From assembly GCA_035315065.1 (NCBI GenBank), contig DATFYM010000217.1, forward strand, positions 1 through 16,726: a stretch of DNA of 16,726 nucleotides, written 5' to 3'. Below the pieces are notes generated by a model. That model was not told the DNA's origin. It made no database searches and worked only from the letters and a program-made list of their open reading frames with translations. The DNA is from DATFYM01 sp035315065 (GTDB lineage: Bacteria > Acidobacteriota > Terriglobia > UBA7540). This document shows, one piece after another, positions 8,947-16,577 of this stretch (positions are counted from its first letter, which is position 1; every line of letters starts with the position of its first letter). Both the position numbers and the translations under genes were made by a program.

Positions 8947-9984
8947 ATGAGTGAACCGGCAATCGAACCCAACCCGAACGAACTAAGCCAGAAGGAACTA
9001 AACCAGAACGAACTAAACCATACGGAATCTGGGCTGCCTGAGAATGAGCCGGGAATCCCTGTGCCTGCGCCGATAGAACCCAAGTCGGCTAGCCGGGCCA
9101 AGGTTCTGGGCATGGCCGCGGTGGCGATCGTGGTGGTGGTGGGCCTGTACTTCATCAACCAACGTTGGATCAAGCCGGCGGTTGCTCTCTCCACCGATCA
9201 GGGTTCGGCGAGGCACCCCTTGGCCCCGGGATTCTCGCTGAAGGACATGGGCGGCAACCAGCTCAATCTTGCCGACTACAAAGGCAAGGTGGTGCTGCTC
9301 GACTTTTGGGCAACGTGGTGCGGTCCCTGCCGTATGGAAATCCCGGGCTTCGTCGAGCTCCAGCAGCGTTACCGCGATCAGGGTTTTACGGTCATTGGCG
9401 TTCTGACGGAGGATGATCCCGCGAACGTGCCCGAGTTTGCCAGCGAAATGAGCAAAGAAGGGGTCACGATGAATTATCCGGTGGTGGTGGGCGACGACAA
9501 GCTGGGTGACCTTTACGGCGGCTTTGTCGGCCTGCCGACGGCTTTCCTCATTGGCCGCGACGGTCGCATCTACGCCAAGCACGAGGGCGCGGCGCCGGTT
9601 TCTGTCTTCGAGAACGAGGTGAAGGAGCTTCTCGCCGCGAGCGGAACCGAGGAAGTGCCCAGCTTCAAGACGGCGGGCGGCGGAGATGGCAGTGAGAACA
9701 TCGACTTGGGCAATCCGGACGAGGTGAACTCGGAGGTCCCCGGCATCAACCTCACCAAGCTGACCGCAGGCCAGAAGGCCGCGTTCGAGAAGCGGCTCGA
9801 GCAACTGCCTTGCACCTGCGGCTGCAAGAATCCTAACCTCCTCGCCTGCCGGAGGAACGACCGGGGCTGCAGCGTCAGCCTCAAGGCCGCCAAAGACGAG
9901 CTGGCGAAAATGTTGGGGAGTCCGCATGCAACATCGCAATTGGCGCCAGGCGCTCCAGCGCCCGTATCACTCGGGCAAAGGTGA
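8947..9984 (+). CDS. Membrane-anchored TlpA-like thioredoxin with C-terminal cysteine-cluster domain, second paralog
   Basis: 345 residues; ATG at 8947 behind AGGGGAG. The cytoplasmic N-tail is acidic and Asn/Glu-rich, with three 15-bp repeats (8977-9021) encoding NELSQKELNQNELNH. The membrane anchor is at about 53-70 and the TlpA-type thioredoxin domain at about 90-230, with WATW-C125-GP-C128 and cis-Pro P197 in VGLPTAF. A linker leads to a conserved block (about 250-322, IDLGNPDEVNSEVPGINLTKL...) with five cysteines: C289-T-C291-G-C293, C301 and C308 in RNDRGC. This extra domain is shared with the third paralog and missing from the first. Its CxCGCxxxLxxC pattern recalls CcmH-like or metal-binding segments, but I cannot assign it. 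The likely role is periplasmic thiol reduction with CcdA. A short Ala/Pro tail follows. Confidence 0.92.
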   Translation: MSEPAIEPNPNELSQKELNQNELNHTESGLPENEPGIPVPAPIEPKSASRAKVLGMAAVAIVVVVGLYFINQRWIKPAVALSTDQGSARHPLAPGFSLKDMGGNQLNLADYKGKVVLLDFWATWCGPCRMEIPGFVELQQRYRDQGFTVIGVLTEDDPANVPEFASEMSKEGVTMNYPVVVGDDKLGDLYGGFVGLPTAFLIGRDGRIYAKHEGAAPVSVFENEVKELLAASGTEEVPSFKTAGGGDGSENIDLGNPDEVNSEVPGINLTKLTAGQKAAFEKRLEQLPCTCGCKNPNLLACRRNDRGCSVSLKAAKDELAKMLGSPHATSQLAPGAPAPVSLGQR

Positions 9985-10065
9985 AGCCTGGAGGGGGATT
10001 GCTCCCGCTGTGGCGGGACGAAGCGCGGCCGCGGTGGGTCGCGTCAAACTGAATGGGAGAGAAGC

Positions 10066-11088
10066 ATGAGGGAGTTGGGCAATGAACCCGATCGTCGCGA
10101 ACCGAGGCCGAGCGAACTCGGGCGCGTGTCGAACGCGATGGAGAACCGGGCGGGGATGGCGGCATTTGGGTCAATAGAACCCCGAATCGTGGGCAGGGTC
10201 AAGACTCTGGCTGTAGCCCTGGTGTTGATCGCAGTCGTGGTGTGCTACGGTCTTCTCAGCCGCGACGGGATCACACGGGCGCAGAATCAGGCACCCCCGA
10301 ACCCGGCCGCGGCCCCCGAGAAGCCCCCAACTCCGTTGGCCGCCCAACCGGCCCAACCGGCCCAACAGGCCCAACAGGCCCAACCGGCGCCCGAAAAGGA
10401 CACTTCGGACCATCCGATGGCCCCGGGGTTCTCGCTAAAGGGCCTCGACGGAAAAAAGCTCGACTTAGCCGACTACAAGGGCAAAGTTGTCCTGATCGAT
10501 TTCTGGGCAACGTGGTGCGGGCCGTGCCGGGTCGAGATTCCGGGGCTGGTCGAGATGCAGGACCGCCATGCAAGTGAGGGCTTTTCCGTGATCGGCATCT
10601 CCATGGACGATGATCCTGCGGCAGTTCCGGAGTTTTTCAAGCAGTTCCGGATGAATTATCCGGTGGCCGTGGGCGACGCCAGGATCAGTGAACTCTACGG
10701 CGGCGTCTACGGTCTTCCCACGGCTTTCATCATCGGGCGCGACGGCCGCATCTACGCCAAATTCGAGGGCGCGTTTCCAGTGGCGGTGTTCGACCGCGCC
10801 GTGCAACAGCTTCTGGCGGTGAAGGCGACAGACGTTCCCACCGGGTTCAACCAGAAGATCGATCTCGGCGACCCCGACGAAATCAACTCGGAAGTCCCCG
10901 GGGTCAACCTCACCAAGTTAAGCGCCGAACAAAAGGAAGAGTACAAGAAGCAACTCGAAAAAGGCCTCTGCACCTGCGGATGCAATCGCAACCTGCTCGA
11001 CTGTCGTTTGAACGATCGCGGCTGCGGGGTCAGCCTCAAGGCCGCGAAGGAGCAGTTGGACAAGTTCCTCAGGAAATCCGCGATCTGA
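10066..11088 (+). CDS. Membrane-anchored TlpA-like thioredoxin with C-terminal cysteine-cluster domain, third paralog
   Basis: 340 residues; ATG at 10066 behind GGGAGAG. The order is an N-tail (1-43), a membrane anchor (about 45-64), a Pro/Ala/Gln-rich periplasmic linker (about 74-110), the TlpA-type thioredoxin domain (about 116-252) with WATW-C151-GP-C154 and cis-Pro P218 in YGLPTAF, then the IDLGDPDEINSEVPGVNLTKL block and five cysteines C302, C304, C306, C313 and C320. The linker is encoded by four near-identical 9-bp repeats (CCGGCCCAA/CAGGCCCAA, 10348-10383), a likely slippage site. The gap from the second paralog is 81 bp, so the three genes are probably co-transcribed. Partners are likely CcdA and periplasmic disulfide substrates. 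The three copies arose by tandem duplication. Confidence 0.92.
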   Translation: MRELGNEPDRREPRPSELGRVSNAMENRAGMAAFGSIEPRIVGRVKTLAVALVLIAVVVCYGLLSRDGITRAQNQAPPNPAAAPEKPPTPLAAQPAQPAQQAQQAQPAPEKDTSDHPMAPGFSLKGLDGKKLDLADYKGKVVLIDFWATWCGPCRVEIPGLVEMQDRHASEGFSVIGISMDDDPAAVPEFFKQFRMNYPVAVGDARISELYGGVYGLPTAFIIGRDGRIYAKFEGAFPVAVFDRAVQQLLAVKATDVPTGFNQKIDLGDPDEINSEVPGVNLTKLSAEQKEEYKKQLEKGLCTCGCNRNLLDCRLNDRGCGVSLKAAKEQLDKFLRKSAI

Positions 11089-11554
11089 CTCGAACCGCGC
11101 CAGAGGATCCCTCGGAAGAAATGACGGTCGCAGATTGACGGCACAAATGAACGAGATGGTGAATGTTGAATGATGAATAGAAAGAAGAACCAGAGTTAAT
11201 TTATCTTCAGTTTATCATTCATCGTTCATACGTTTCTCCGCCAGTCTGAAATCTTTCAATTCTTCACGATCTCACTTAACCCTCCTGTAATCTACTGTTG
11301 TTCTTCTCGTTACAATCTAGCTTTATCCTATTGATGGTTACATCTCCAGCGGGCTCTGATTCCTGGCGTTTCCAACTTGCCGTCGGCGCCGTCGGCATCT
11401 TTGGGGGCCGGGAGGCCTGCGTGGATCGCCCGGCTTCTGGCCGAACTTACCGGCGTTCGGGAAACGTCCGCCGCCATTCTCGGTCATCGGGATATCTCGT
11501 TCCGGCAGTAGAGCTTAGCTCGAGCACAAAATATCACAAGACTCAGGAGGGAAA
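11089..11554. other. Leader region of the TonB-dependent receptor gene; possible decayed coding remnant
   Basis: The first ~200 bp are AT-rich and contain a weak heptamer hairpin (11159-11234), then a pyrimidine-rich stretch up to about 11330 where a promoter is plausible. From about 11341 to 11508 the base composition turns GC-rich, and one plus-strand frame reads PAWIARLLAELTGVRETS followed by AAILGHRDISFRQ and a stop (11506-11508). LGHRDIS resembles the region near the catalytic His of tyrosine recombinases, but no Arg or Tyr partner is present and no start is visible. The region ends with AGGAGGG, the strong ribosome-binding site of the receptor gene. Confidence 0.45.
11159..11234. repeat. 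Weak heptamer hairpin, TGAATGA type
   Basis: The left arm at 11159-11179 is GTGAATG, TTGAATG, ATGAATA. The right arm at 11214-11234 is ATCATTC, ATCGTTC, ATACGTT, whose reverse complement (GAACGATGAATGAT) pairs imperfectly with the left arm. The spacer is about 34 nt. It lies 70 bp after the third TlpA gene and may mark the end of that transcript (inference). Confidence 0.5.
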
Positions 11555-14500
11555 ATGAAGAAGCGGCTCTCAACCCTAGCGCACTTTTGGAAAGCGGGTG
11601 CGTCGGCACTCATGCTGGCGATGGTCGTCGGCCAGGTCCCGGCGCTCGCGCAGTCCACCTACGGAACCATCCTCGGCACGGTCACCGATCCCACCGGCGC
11701 GGTTGTGCCCAGCGTGCCGATTACGGCACACAACCAGGCGACAGAAGTGGAGCGAACGGTGCAGACCGACGAAGCAGGCGACTACCGCTTCGTGAATATG
11801 GACCCCGGAACCTACACGCTCACTGTCATTACACAGAACTTCGCGGCAGTGAAGAACGAGGATGTGATTCTGCCGGCCCGCGAAACCGTGCGCTCGGATT
11901 TCAAACTGCAGGTCCAGGCCACGAGCCAGCAAATCGTGGTCACGGCCCAGCAGGAGGTGGTCAGCGAGGACCTTACGCAGGCCAGCTCGATGTCTGGGCA
12001 CGAGATCGACGCGTTACCCTTGAATTTCCGCGCCACCAATGCTCCCAGCCCCATCAACACCGCGACGCTTACCGCCGGCGTCAACGAAGATCCGAGCGGC
12101 AACCTGACCTTCTCCGGCCAGTTGCCGACGGCGACGTCGTTCACTCTTGATGGCACTTCGGTACAATTGGTCCGTTATGGTGGTCCGACTCGCGACCTGT
12201 TTCCGTCCGTCGAGGGTATCGCGGAATTCCGGGTTAACACCGCCGGCAACGACGCGGAATTCGCGCAGCCCACGGACCTGACCGTCGTCACCAAAAGCGG
12301 CACCAATCAGTTTCACGGCAGCGGCTTCTGGTTCTTCCAGCGCAAGGATTGGAACGCCATGGACCCGATCGCCGACTACAACCCGTCGCTGAACGCCAAC
12401 ACCTACGGCGGTTCCATCGGCGGTCCGATCATCAAAGATCGAACCTTTTTCTACTTCGATTATGAAGGTGTGCGTTTGGACCAGGATTCCCTGATCGCAA
12501 CCCAGACCGTCCCGACGGCGTGGAGCACCGGAGACTTCTCCGGGGTTCCGGGCCTGACCCTGACGAACCCGGCCACCGGGCAAGTCATCCCCAACAACCA
12601 GATCACCAGTATCGACCCGAAGGCTGCCCAGATCCTCAAGCTGTTTTTCCCCACGCCCACCAGCGGCAGCTCGAACATCGACTCGACCGGTAACAACCTC
12701 AATGCGGTGCTGCCGGGCAAGTACTCGGTGAACGGCTATGATGGCCGTATCGACCAGGTCTTCAATGCTAACCATCGCCTCTTTGGCCGTGTCACCCAGA
12801 AGAACATCACCAGCAGCGGTACGGACGGGACGGCCGCGACCGGAGCGCTGGGATCCACGGGCGACACGAGCTACAATCCCCTGATGGGGACTTTCTCCAC
12901 GACGACTGATGCTACCAATGTCGCCGTGTCCTATAACTGGGTGATCCGGCCTGACCTGCTGAACGAACTGCGGGGTGGCTGGACGCGTGCGAACTTCAAC
13001 TACACCTACCCGCAGGCAGCGAAGGGAGACGCCATCATCTCGCAACTGGGCATCTCCGGCCTGCCCGGCTCGCCCAAGAACGGGTTGGGCGGTGTGCCCG
13101 TTTTCTACGTGGGGAACCTAATGGGCGGCGCCTCCAACCAATACGGACACCCGCGTGTAGAAGGCAATGGCATCTTCCAGTTGGGCGATAACCTGAGCTG
13201 GATCCACAACCGTTGGACCTCGAAGTTCGGCTTCGATTTCCGTCGCCTCAACTACCGGGATAACATCACCTTCAACCTCGGCGACGAATACGGGGACTAC
13301 ATCATCAGCGGCGCCTACGCCTGCCCCGGGGCGCAGGTTCCGAAATACCCGGACGCCTGTGCGACGGCGGAGATGCTCATGGGGATCGTGGATTACGGAT
13401 TGCAGGCGCAGAATGGACCCGACGGCAAACCGTACGGCTACCACTACTCCGGCTTCGGCCAGACGGAGTGGAAGGTACGGCCTGACCTCACCTTGACTGC
13501 GGGCCTCCGCTACGAGGTCAACACCCCATTCCTGGATGCGACCAACCAACTGGGCAACTTCAATTACAAGGTTCCGGGCGGCCAATTGGTGTTGAACCCG
13601 GGCGAGAATATCAATCCAATTTGGAAGGAAGCCGTAGGCAACACTCCTTTTGTGCTCGCCAGTTCGGTGGGTCTGCCTCCCGGTCTGCGTTACACCTATT
13701 GGGGAAACATCCAACCGCGCTTGGGCTTCGCTTGGATGCCGTCATCCAGTCATGACACCGTAGTGCGCGCTTCCGCAGGAATATACTCGGTGCCGGTCCT
13801 GGGAGCGGTGCTCTATTCCTTGCTGGGCATCGATACCAGCTTCTATGGGACCTTTGCCCCAACTTCTGCCACACCCATCTTGAGTTTCAACAACGTCTTC
13901 TCCGGGACGCCCGGTGTTTCTTCTTTCCCTGGCTACCGCCGCGCCAACCAATGGGACCTGAAGGATCCGAGGGTCTACCAGTGGAATGCGGCCTTTGACC
14001 GAAACATCGGCTTCCAGACGGTGCTACGGCTCAGCTACGTCGGCTCGCACACCGTGGACCTGATCTATAGTCCGAACCTGAACCAGGTGGCGCCGAATAC
14101 GGCGTCCTACACCGATCCGGCCACCGGCAAGACCGTGTACGGATACGCCGCCCTGACCGCCACCCCCGTGCTTCGCCAGCAGAACCTGAAGTTCCCCAAC
14201 TTCGCCGAGGTCCTGACTCGCAACGATGCGCCGAGCGACAAATATAATGCGTTCAGCGTGGAATTGAACCGACGCTTCTCGCAGGGGCTCAGCTTCAACA
14301 ACAGCTACACCCTGGCTTGGAACAAAACCAACGCGTTGGGCACGGCGCCGAATTCGGCCATTCCCGTCGGCGGACAAGGCGACAACGGCGGCAACGTCAA
14401 CAACATTTTTGACATTACGTCCGACACTGGGAACGCCCTCTACGATCCGCGCCAGAGCTTCATCAGCACCTTGGTCTACGATCTGCCAATCGGCCGCGGC

Positions 14501-15052
14501 AAAACCTTCCTCGGCAACTCCAGCCGCGCTGCCGACCTGCTGGTGGGCGGGTGGAACGTCACTGGAATCACCTTCCTCCACTCGGGCCTCTGGTTGACCC
14601 CTTACTACCCGAGCAGCGTGTATGACTCTTCGGGTACGAACCCTAAACAGCGCTCGGTGAGTCAGCAACGTCCGGACTGCGGCGGAACGAGCGGCTATCT
14701 TTCCAATCCCACCACCGCCGATTTCTTCAACGCGTCCGCTTACAACGTGCCGGCCCATCCAGTGGATGCCGCCGGTACGGCCGAGCCGATCGGACGCTTA
14801 GGCAACTGTGGGGTCGGCATTCTGGAGGGACCAGGAACCGTGACCTTCTCGATGTCGACTGGCAAGACGTTCCACTTGAGCGAGCGCTTCGGGATCAGGT
14901 ACGAGGCGCAATTCTCCAACCTGTTTAACGTTGTTAACTGGGGCGTGCCGAACATGAACATCACCAGCAACTTCGGGCTCATCTCCAACGCCCAGGCAAC
15001 AGGGCAGGCTGGACCTCGTACGGTTCAGATGTCGCTTCGGCTCGATTTCTAG
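11555..15052 (+). CDS. TonB-dependent outer-membrane receptor with N-terminal carboxypeptidase-regulatory-like domain (Oar-like)
   Basis: 1165 residues; ATG at 11555, a few bases behind a strong AGGAGGG. A Sec signal peptide (1-32, ...VVGQVPALA-Q) is followed by a carboxypeptidase-regulatory-like Ig-fold domain (about 36-118; GTILGTVTDPTGAVVPSVPI ... GDYRFVNMDPGTYTLTV). Then comes a plug-like region (about 130-260; FTLDGTSVQ, VVTKSGTNQFHGSGFWF) and a very large beta-barrel rich in aromatic strand ends (FYFDYEGV, LTAGLRYEVNTPF). The chain ends in SLRLDF with C-terminal Phe, the BAM recognition signal. I see no clear TonB box. Family members import large substrates such as glycans, peptides or metal complexes, and Acidobacteriota carry many; the ligand here cannot be read. 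It stands alone, 466 bp after the redox cluster, with a heptamer hairpin behind it. Confidence 0.95.
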   Translation: MKKRLSTLAHFWKAGASALMLAMVVGQVPALAQSTYGTILGTVTDPTGAVVPSVPITAHNQATEVERTVQTDEAGDYRFVNMDPGTYTLTVITQNFAAVKNEDVILPARETVRSDFKLQVQATSQQIVVTAQQEVVSEDLTQASSMSGHEIDALPLNFRATNAPSPINTATLTAGVNEDPSGNLTFSGQLPTATSFTLDGTSVQLVRYGGPTRDLFPSVEGIAEFRVNTAGNDAEFAQPTDLTVVTKSGTNQFHGSGFWFFQRKDWNAMDPIADYNPSLNANTYGGSIGGPIIKDRTFFYFDYEGVRLDQDSLIATQTVPTAWSTGDFSGVPGLTLTNPATGQVIPNNQITSIDPKAAQILKLFFPTPTSGSSNIDSTGNNLNAVLPGKYSVNGYDGRIDQVFNANHRLFGRVTQKNITSSGTDGTAATGALGSTGDTSYNPLMGTFSTTTDATNVAVSYNWVIRPDLLNELRGGWTRANFNYTYPQAAKGDAIISQLGISGLPGSPKNGLGGVPVFYVGNLMGGASNQYGHPRVEGNGIFQLGDNLSWIHNRWTSKFGFDFRRLNYRDNITFNLGDEYGDYIISGAYACPGAQVPKYPDACATAEMLMGIVDYGLQAQNGPDGKPYGYHYSGFGQTEWKVRPDLTLTAGLRYEVNTPFLDATNQLGNFNYKVPGGQLVLNPGENINPIWKEAVGNTPFVLASSVGLPPGLRYTYWGNIQPRLGFAWMPSSSHDTVVRASAGIYSVPVLGAVLYSLLGIDTSFYGTFAPTSATPILSFNNVFSGTPGVSSFPGYRRANQWDLKDPRVYQWNAAFDRNIGFQTVLRLSYVGSHTVDLIYSPNLNQVAPNTASYTDPATGKTVYGYAALTATPVLRQQNLKFPNFAEVLTRNDAPSDKYNAFSVELNRRFSQGLSFNNSYTLAWNKTNALGTAPNSAIPVGGQGDNGGNVNNIFDITSDTGNALYDPRQSFISTLVYDLPIGRGKTFLGNSSRAADLLVGGWNVTGITFLHSGLWLTPYYPSSVYDSSGTNPKQRSVSQQRPDCGGTSGYLSNPTTADFFNASAYNVPAHPVDAAGTAEPIGRLGNCGVGILEGPGTVTFSMSTGKTFHLSERFGIRYEAQFSNLFNVVNWGVPNMNITSNFGLISNAQATGQAGPRTVQMSLRLDF

Positions 15053-15065
15053 CGCGTATTGATAA

Positions 15066-15157
15066 GGGGTCAGGGGTTAGGGATCAGGGGTTGGCAGATG
15101 CCTCCCGAGGGCGGCTCTGTTTTGTCTGCTAACCTCTACCCTAGCCCCTAGTCCTTT
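15066..15157. repeat. Heptamer hairpin, GGGGTCA type, between the receptor and phnW
   Basis: The left arm at 15066-15093 is GGGGTCA, GGGGTTA, GGGATCA, GGGGTTG. The right arm at 15131-15157 is AACCTCT, ACCCTAG, CCCCTAG, TCCTTT; its reverse complement (AAAGGACTAGGGGCTAGGG) matches the left type. The loop is about 37 nt. It starts 14 bp after the receptor stop and ends 25 bp before the phnW start, so it could be a terminator or spacer element. Confidence 0.75.
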
Positions 15158-15182
15158 CAAGGAAAGGTGTGAAGAATCACGG

Positions 15183-16331
15183 ATGGACAAGCAAAAACTA
15201 CTCTTTACCCCCGGTCCGCTGACCACCAGCGAAACCGTCAAGCGGGCCATGATGCGGGACCTGGGTTCACGGGACACGGAATTCCTGGAGATAGTGCGGA
15301 AAATCCGCCGCCGTTTGCTCGAGTTAGGGAACGTGGCCGACAGCGACTATGAAGCTGTCCTGATGCAGGGCTCGGGCACCTTCGCGATCGAGTCCGTCAT
15401 CTCCTCGGTTCTGCCGCGCGGCGGCAAGCTGCTGGTTCTGATCAACGGCGCTTACGGACAGCGCATGGCCAAGATCGCGCGCACGATGGGCATCGCCACC
15501 GAAACCCTCGTCTTTCCCGAATCGTGTCCGGTCGATCCCACCGAGGCTCGCGAGGCCATAGCGCGCGATCCGGCGATCACCCACGTGGGAATCGTTCACT
15601 GTGAGACCTCCACCGGCATCATGAACCCTGTGCAGGAGGTCGGCGGGGTTGTACAGGAGCTCGGCTGCGTCTTTCTCGTGGACGCCATGAGCAGCTTCGG
15701 AGGCGTGCCCATCCACCTCGCCGACAGTGGCATCGACTTTCTAGTTTCTTCCGCGAATAAGTGCATCCAGGGCGTACCCGGCTTTGGCTTTGTTCTCGCC
15801 CGCCGCGATCTCTTGATCTCCGTCGAAGGCCGTGCCCGTAGCCTCAGCCTCGACTTGGCTGCGCAGTGGAGGGGCCTGGAGGCTGACGGGCAGTTCCGTT
15901 TCACGCCTCCCACTCACGCTCTCCTCGCCTTTTGGCAGGCCTTGCTGGAGCTGGAGGCAGAAGGAGGAATCGACGGTCGCGCCGCCCGCTATGCCGCCAA
16001 CCAGCGGGCTCTCATGGAGGGTATGGCCGCACTGGGTTTTGACGCTTATCTGGCGCCGGAGCGCCAAAGCAGTATCATCACTTCCTTTCGATATCCAAGC
16101 CATCCGAACTTCCATTTTCAGCGGTTTTATGAGAGGTTGAGCGAGCAGGGCTTCGTGATTTATCCCGGCAAGGTTAGCGACGCAGACTGCTTCCGCATCG
16201 GTACTATCGGACACCTTTTCCCGGGCGACGTGCGGCGGCTGGTTGTTGCCATTGGTCGCACACTCGACGCCATGCAAATCGAGTTGCCACCCGAAAGAAG
16301 TCGAGAGTTGAGAGTCGAAAGTCGAAAGTGA
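15183..16331 (+). CDS. phnW: 2-aminoethylphosphonate--pyruvate transaminase
   Basis: A PLP enzyme (class V aminotransferase fold) that moves the amino group of 2-aminoethylphosphonate to pyruvate, giving phosphonoacetaldehyde and alanine, in the cytosol. 382 residues. Landmarks: N-terminal LLFTPGPLTTSETVKRAM, the cofactor loop QGSGTFAIES (62-71), D167 in LVDAMSSFGG (pyridine-ring Asp), and Schiff-base Lys K193 in SSANKCIQGVPGFGF. The C-terminal domain ends in FRIGTIGHLFPGDVRRL. Alanine-glyoxylate aminotransferases are similar; the phnW call rests on the TPGPLTTS start and on phnX following directly. The ATG at 15183 has only a distant AGGAAAGG, about 16-23 nt upstream. The last ~12 codons (ERSRELRVESRK) and the stop translate a GTCGAAA heptamer array. 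Confidence 0.93.
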   Translation: MDKQKLLFTPGPLTTSETVKRAMMRDLGSRDTEFLEIVRKIRRRLLELGNVADSDYEAVLMQGSGTFAIESVISSVLPRGGKLLVLINGAYGQRMAKIARTMGIATETLVFPESCPVDPTEAREAIARDPAITHVGIVHCETSTGIMNPVQEVGGVVQELGCVFLVDAMSSFGGVPIHLADSGIDFLVSSANKCIQGVPGFGFVLARRDLLISVEGRARSLSLDLAAQWRGLEADGQFRFTPPTHALLAFWQALLELEAEGGIDGRAARYAANQRALMEGMAALGFDAYLAPERQSSIITSFRYPSHPNFHFQRFYERLSEQGFVIYPGKVSDADCFRIGTIGHLFPGDVRRLVVAIGRTLDAMQIELPPERSRELRVESRK

Positions 16332-16449
16332 AAGAAGTCGAGAGTCGAGAGTCGAAAGTCGAAAGCGAAGACGCGTTTGAGGCTTGTGGAAGCGGGCAGT
16401 GGCTAGCTTCTTCCACTCTCGACTTTTGACTTTCCACTCTCGACTTCTT
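16293..16449. repeat. Heptamer hairpin element A (GTCGAAA type) with doubled left arm
   Basis: The first left arm at 16293-16329 (GAAAGAA, GTCGAGA, GTTGAGA, GTCGAAA, GTCGAAA, GT) lies inside phnW. A second left arm at 16330-16364 is nearly identical, so 37 bp have been duplicated. A 50-nt core (16365-16414) follows, then an inverted right arm at 16415-16449 (ACTCTCG, ACTTTTG, ACTTTCC, ACTCTCG, ACTTCTT). The core starts GCGAAGACGC and ends GCTTCTTCC, and is shared with element B. Confidence 0.85.
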
Positions 16450-16459
16450 GCGGAATGAG

Positions 16460-16573
16460 GAAAGAAGTCGAGAGTCGAAAGTCGAAAGCGAAGACGCCTT
16501 TGAAACTTATGGAAGCGGGCACCGGGCTTGCTTCTTCCACTCTCGACTCTTAACTTTCGACTCTCGACTTCTT
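16460..16573. repeat. Heptamer hairpin element B (GTCGAAA type)
   Basis: A tandem relative of element A, 10 bp downstream. The left arm at 16460-16487 is GAAAGAA, GTCGAGA, GTCGAAA, GTCGAAA. The 51-nt core (16488-16538) matches core A at roughly four positions in five. The right arm at 16539-16573 is ACTCTCG, ACTCTTA, ACTTTCG, ACTCTCG, ACTTCTT. The right arm ends 4 nt before the phnX start codon and leaves no purine-rich ribosome-binding site. Confidence 0.85.
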
Positions 16574-16577
16574 CTTT

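Noticed and set aside
11298..11558. 86-codon frame ahead of the receptor gene
   Set aside because: It overlaps the receptor start codon, has no ribosome-binding site, and its text resembles no protein I know.
12014..13045. 343-codon minus-strand frame opposite the TonB-dependent receptor, and others at 14024-14758
   Set aside because: Antisense to a receptor with signal peptide, plug and barrel; no domain is visible in these frames.
16293..16573. CRISPR array
   Set aside because: The repeats are 7 bp, contiguous and inverted around a core, without 25-40-bp repeats separated by unique spacers, and no cas gene is present.
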